The notes under the pieces: generated by a model
What the model was told of the DNA's origin: nothing
Databases searched by the model: none
What the model saw: only the letters and a program-made list of their open reading frames with translations
Source of the DNA: an uncultured Clostridia bacterium
GTDB taxonomy: Bacteria > Bacillota > Clostridia > Oscillospirales > Oscillospiraceae
Length of the DNA stretch: 5,820 nt
Assembly: GCA_945910975.1 (NCBI GenBank)
Contig: CAMDZY010000114.1
Location: 1-5,820 of the forward strand
Direction of reading: 5' to 3'
Shown here: positions 5,384-5,820 of the stretch, one piece after another
Position numbering within the stretch: the first letter of the stretch is position 1
Layout of the letters: each line of letters begins with the position of its first letter
Position numbers and translations under genes: made by a program

Positions 5384-5820
5384 ATCAAGCAGAAGGAAAA
5401 TATGCAACATGGTATTCCATACTTCCCGAATGACAAGGCAGTTCAAAAATATCTGTTTCGTTATAATCGGCTTCTTCCTGCACAACGAAACAAAAGGCAG
5501 GCACTCCTTAAAAAATAATACCAAATATTGGCGCGCATTGTTCGATTTACGCTCCTTTTTCCTGCGACTATGGTTACAACATATACATTGGAGATAATTT
5601 TTTTGCTAATGCCGGCTGCGTAATGCTGGATGCATCTGAGATAAGAATTGGTAATAACGTCATGATTGGGCCGCACACTATAATTGCAGCAGCAAATCAT
5701 CCCGTGAATTCTGATGTGCGAAATACCGGTCTGATATGCGGAAAACCAATCTTTATCTCAGATGATGTGTGGATTGGAGCAGGGTGTATTATTAATCCAG
5801 GTGTGAAAATTGGCGAAAAA
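5384..5820 (+). pseudogene. Maltose/galactoside-type O-acetyltransferase, frameshifted and partial at the right edge
   Basis: This is a sugar O-acetyltransferase of the left-handed beta-helix (hexapeptide) family, which uses acetyl-CoA. Frame 1 starts at ATG 5402 (MQHGIPYF, aligning with the MLAGELY motif of the family) and reads to a TAA at 5516-5518, ending RQALLKK. The family sequence then resumes in the -1 frame: IIPNIGAHCSIYAP, CDYGYNIYIGDNFFAN, MIGPHTIIAAANHPV with the likely catalytic His in ANHPV, then GKPIFISDDVWIGAGCIINP, in frame to 5820. One extra A in the A6 run at 5510-5515 would restore a single chain, so this is a one-base deletion, a sequencing error or a slippage site. The family start aligns with codon ATC at 5384, preceded by AAAGGTGGG at 5369-5377; the ATG at 5402 has AAGGA only 4 nt upstream. 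No clear promoter is seen between 5298 and 5383. Confidence 0.8.

Noticed and set aside
5461..5700. Minus-strand frame of 79 codons and a plus-strand frame at 5373-5597
   Set aside because: Both are shadows of the frameshifted acetyltransferase, whose two halves match the family in the other plus-strand frames.
1..5820. CRISPR array, tRNA, rRNA or insertion sequence
   Set aside because: No regularly spaced direct repeats, cloverleaf, rRNA sequence or transposase was seen on either strand.

Overview
The window looks like part of a chromosome of a low- to mid-GC Gram-positive anaerobe. A gut-type Clostridia member (Oscillospiraceae or Lachnospiraceae-like) is my best guess. The reasons are strong AAGGAG-type ribosome binding sites, a Gram-positive signal peptide on a giant Rhs/WapA-style surface protein, and AT-rich intergenic DNA. 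The taxonomy is inferred from style, not from a marker gene.

Layout. (1) Positions 1-3422, minus strand: one continuous reading frame of at least 1140 codons, open at the left edge. It encodes a secreted protein with a signal peptide, a Glu/Pro/Thr-rich acidic linker built partly of 31-residue repeats, a DNRLRE-like domain, the start of an Rhs/YD-type shell region and the beginning of a CBM-like module. Its C-terminus, where a polymorphic toxin domain would sit if there is one, lies outside the window. (2) About 3441-3647, minus strand: a long 5' leader that folds on paper into several helices, including a loop-loop contact. It looks like a structured RNA (riboswitch-like leader or free-standing ncRNA). 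A -10 element and a phased A-tract array lie just upstream. (3) 3660-4170: AT-rich non-coding DNA with a plus-strand terminator-like hairpin and two copies of a near-identical short palindrome 128 bp apart. (4) 4171-5250, plus strand: a clear promoter, a hairpin-bearing leader and an intact tyrosine recombinase of 307 residues with all six catalytic residues. (5) 5251-5297: a long near-perfect inverted repeat starting immediately after the recombinase stop codon, with no T-tract. (6) 5384-5820, plus strand: a maltose/galactoside-type O-acetyltransferase (left-handed beta-helix). It is broken by a one-base frameshift in an A6 run, probably lacks its original start codon, and runs off the right edge.

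The surface-protein gene and the recombinase are divergently arranged around about 900 bp of regulatory DNA. No functional link between them is shown by the sequence. A recombinase beside a large surface-protein gene and a decayed sugar-acetylating enzyme fits a variable cell-surface or accessory region. The most rewarding targets are the structured leader RNA, the palindromes and inverted repeat around the recombinase, and the unseen C-terminus of the large protein.
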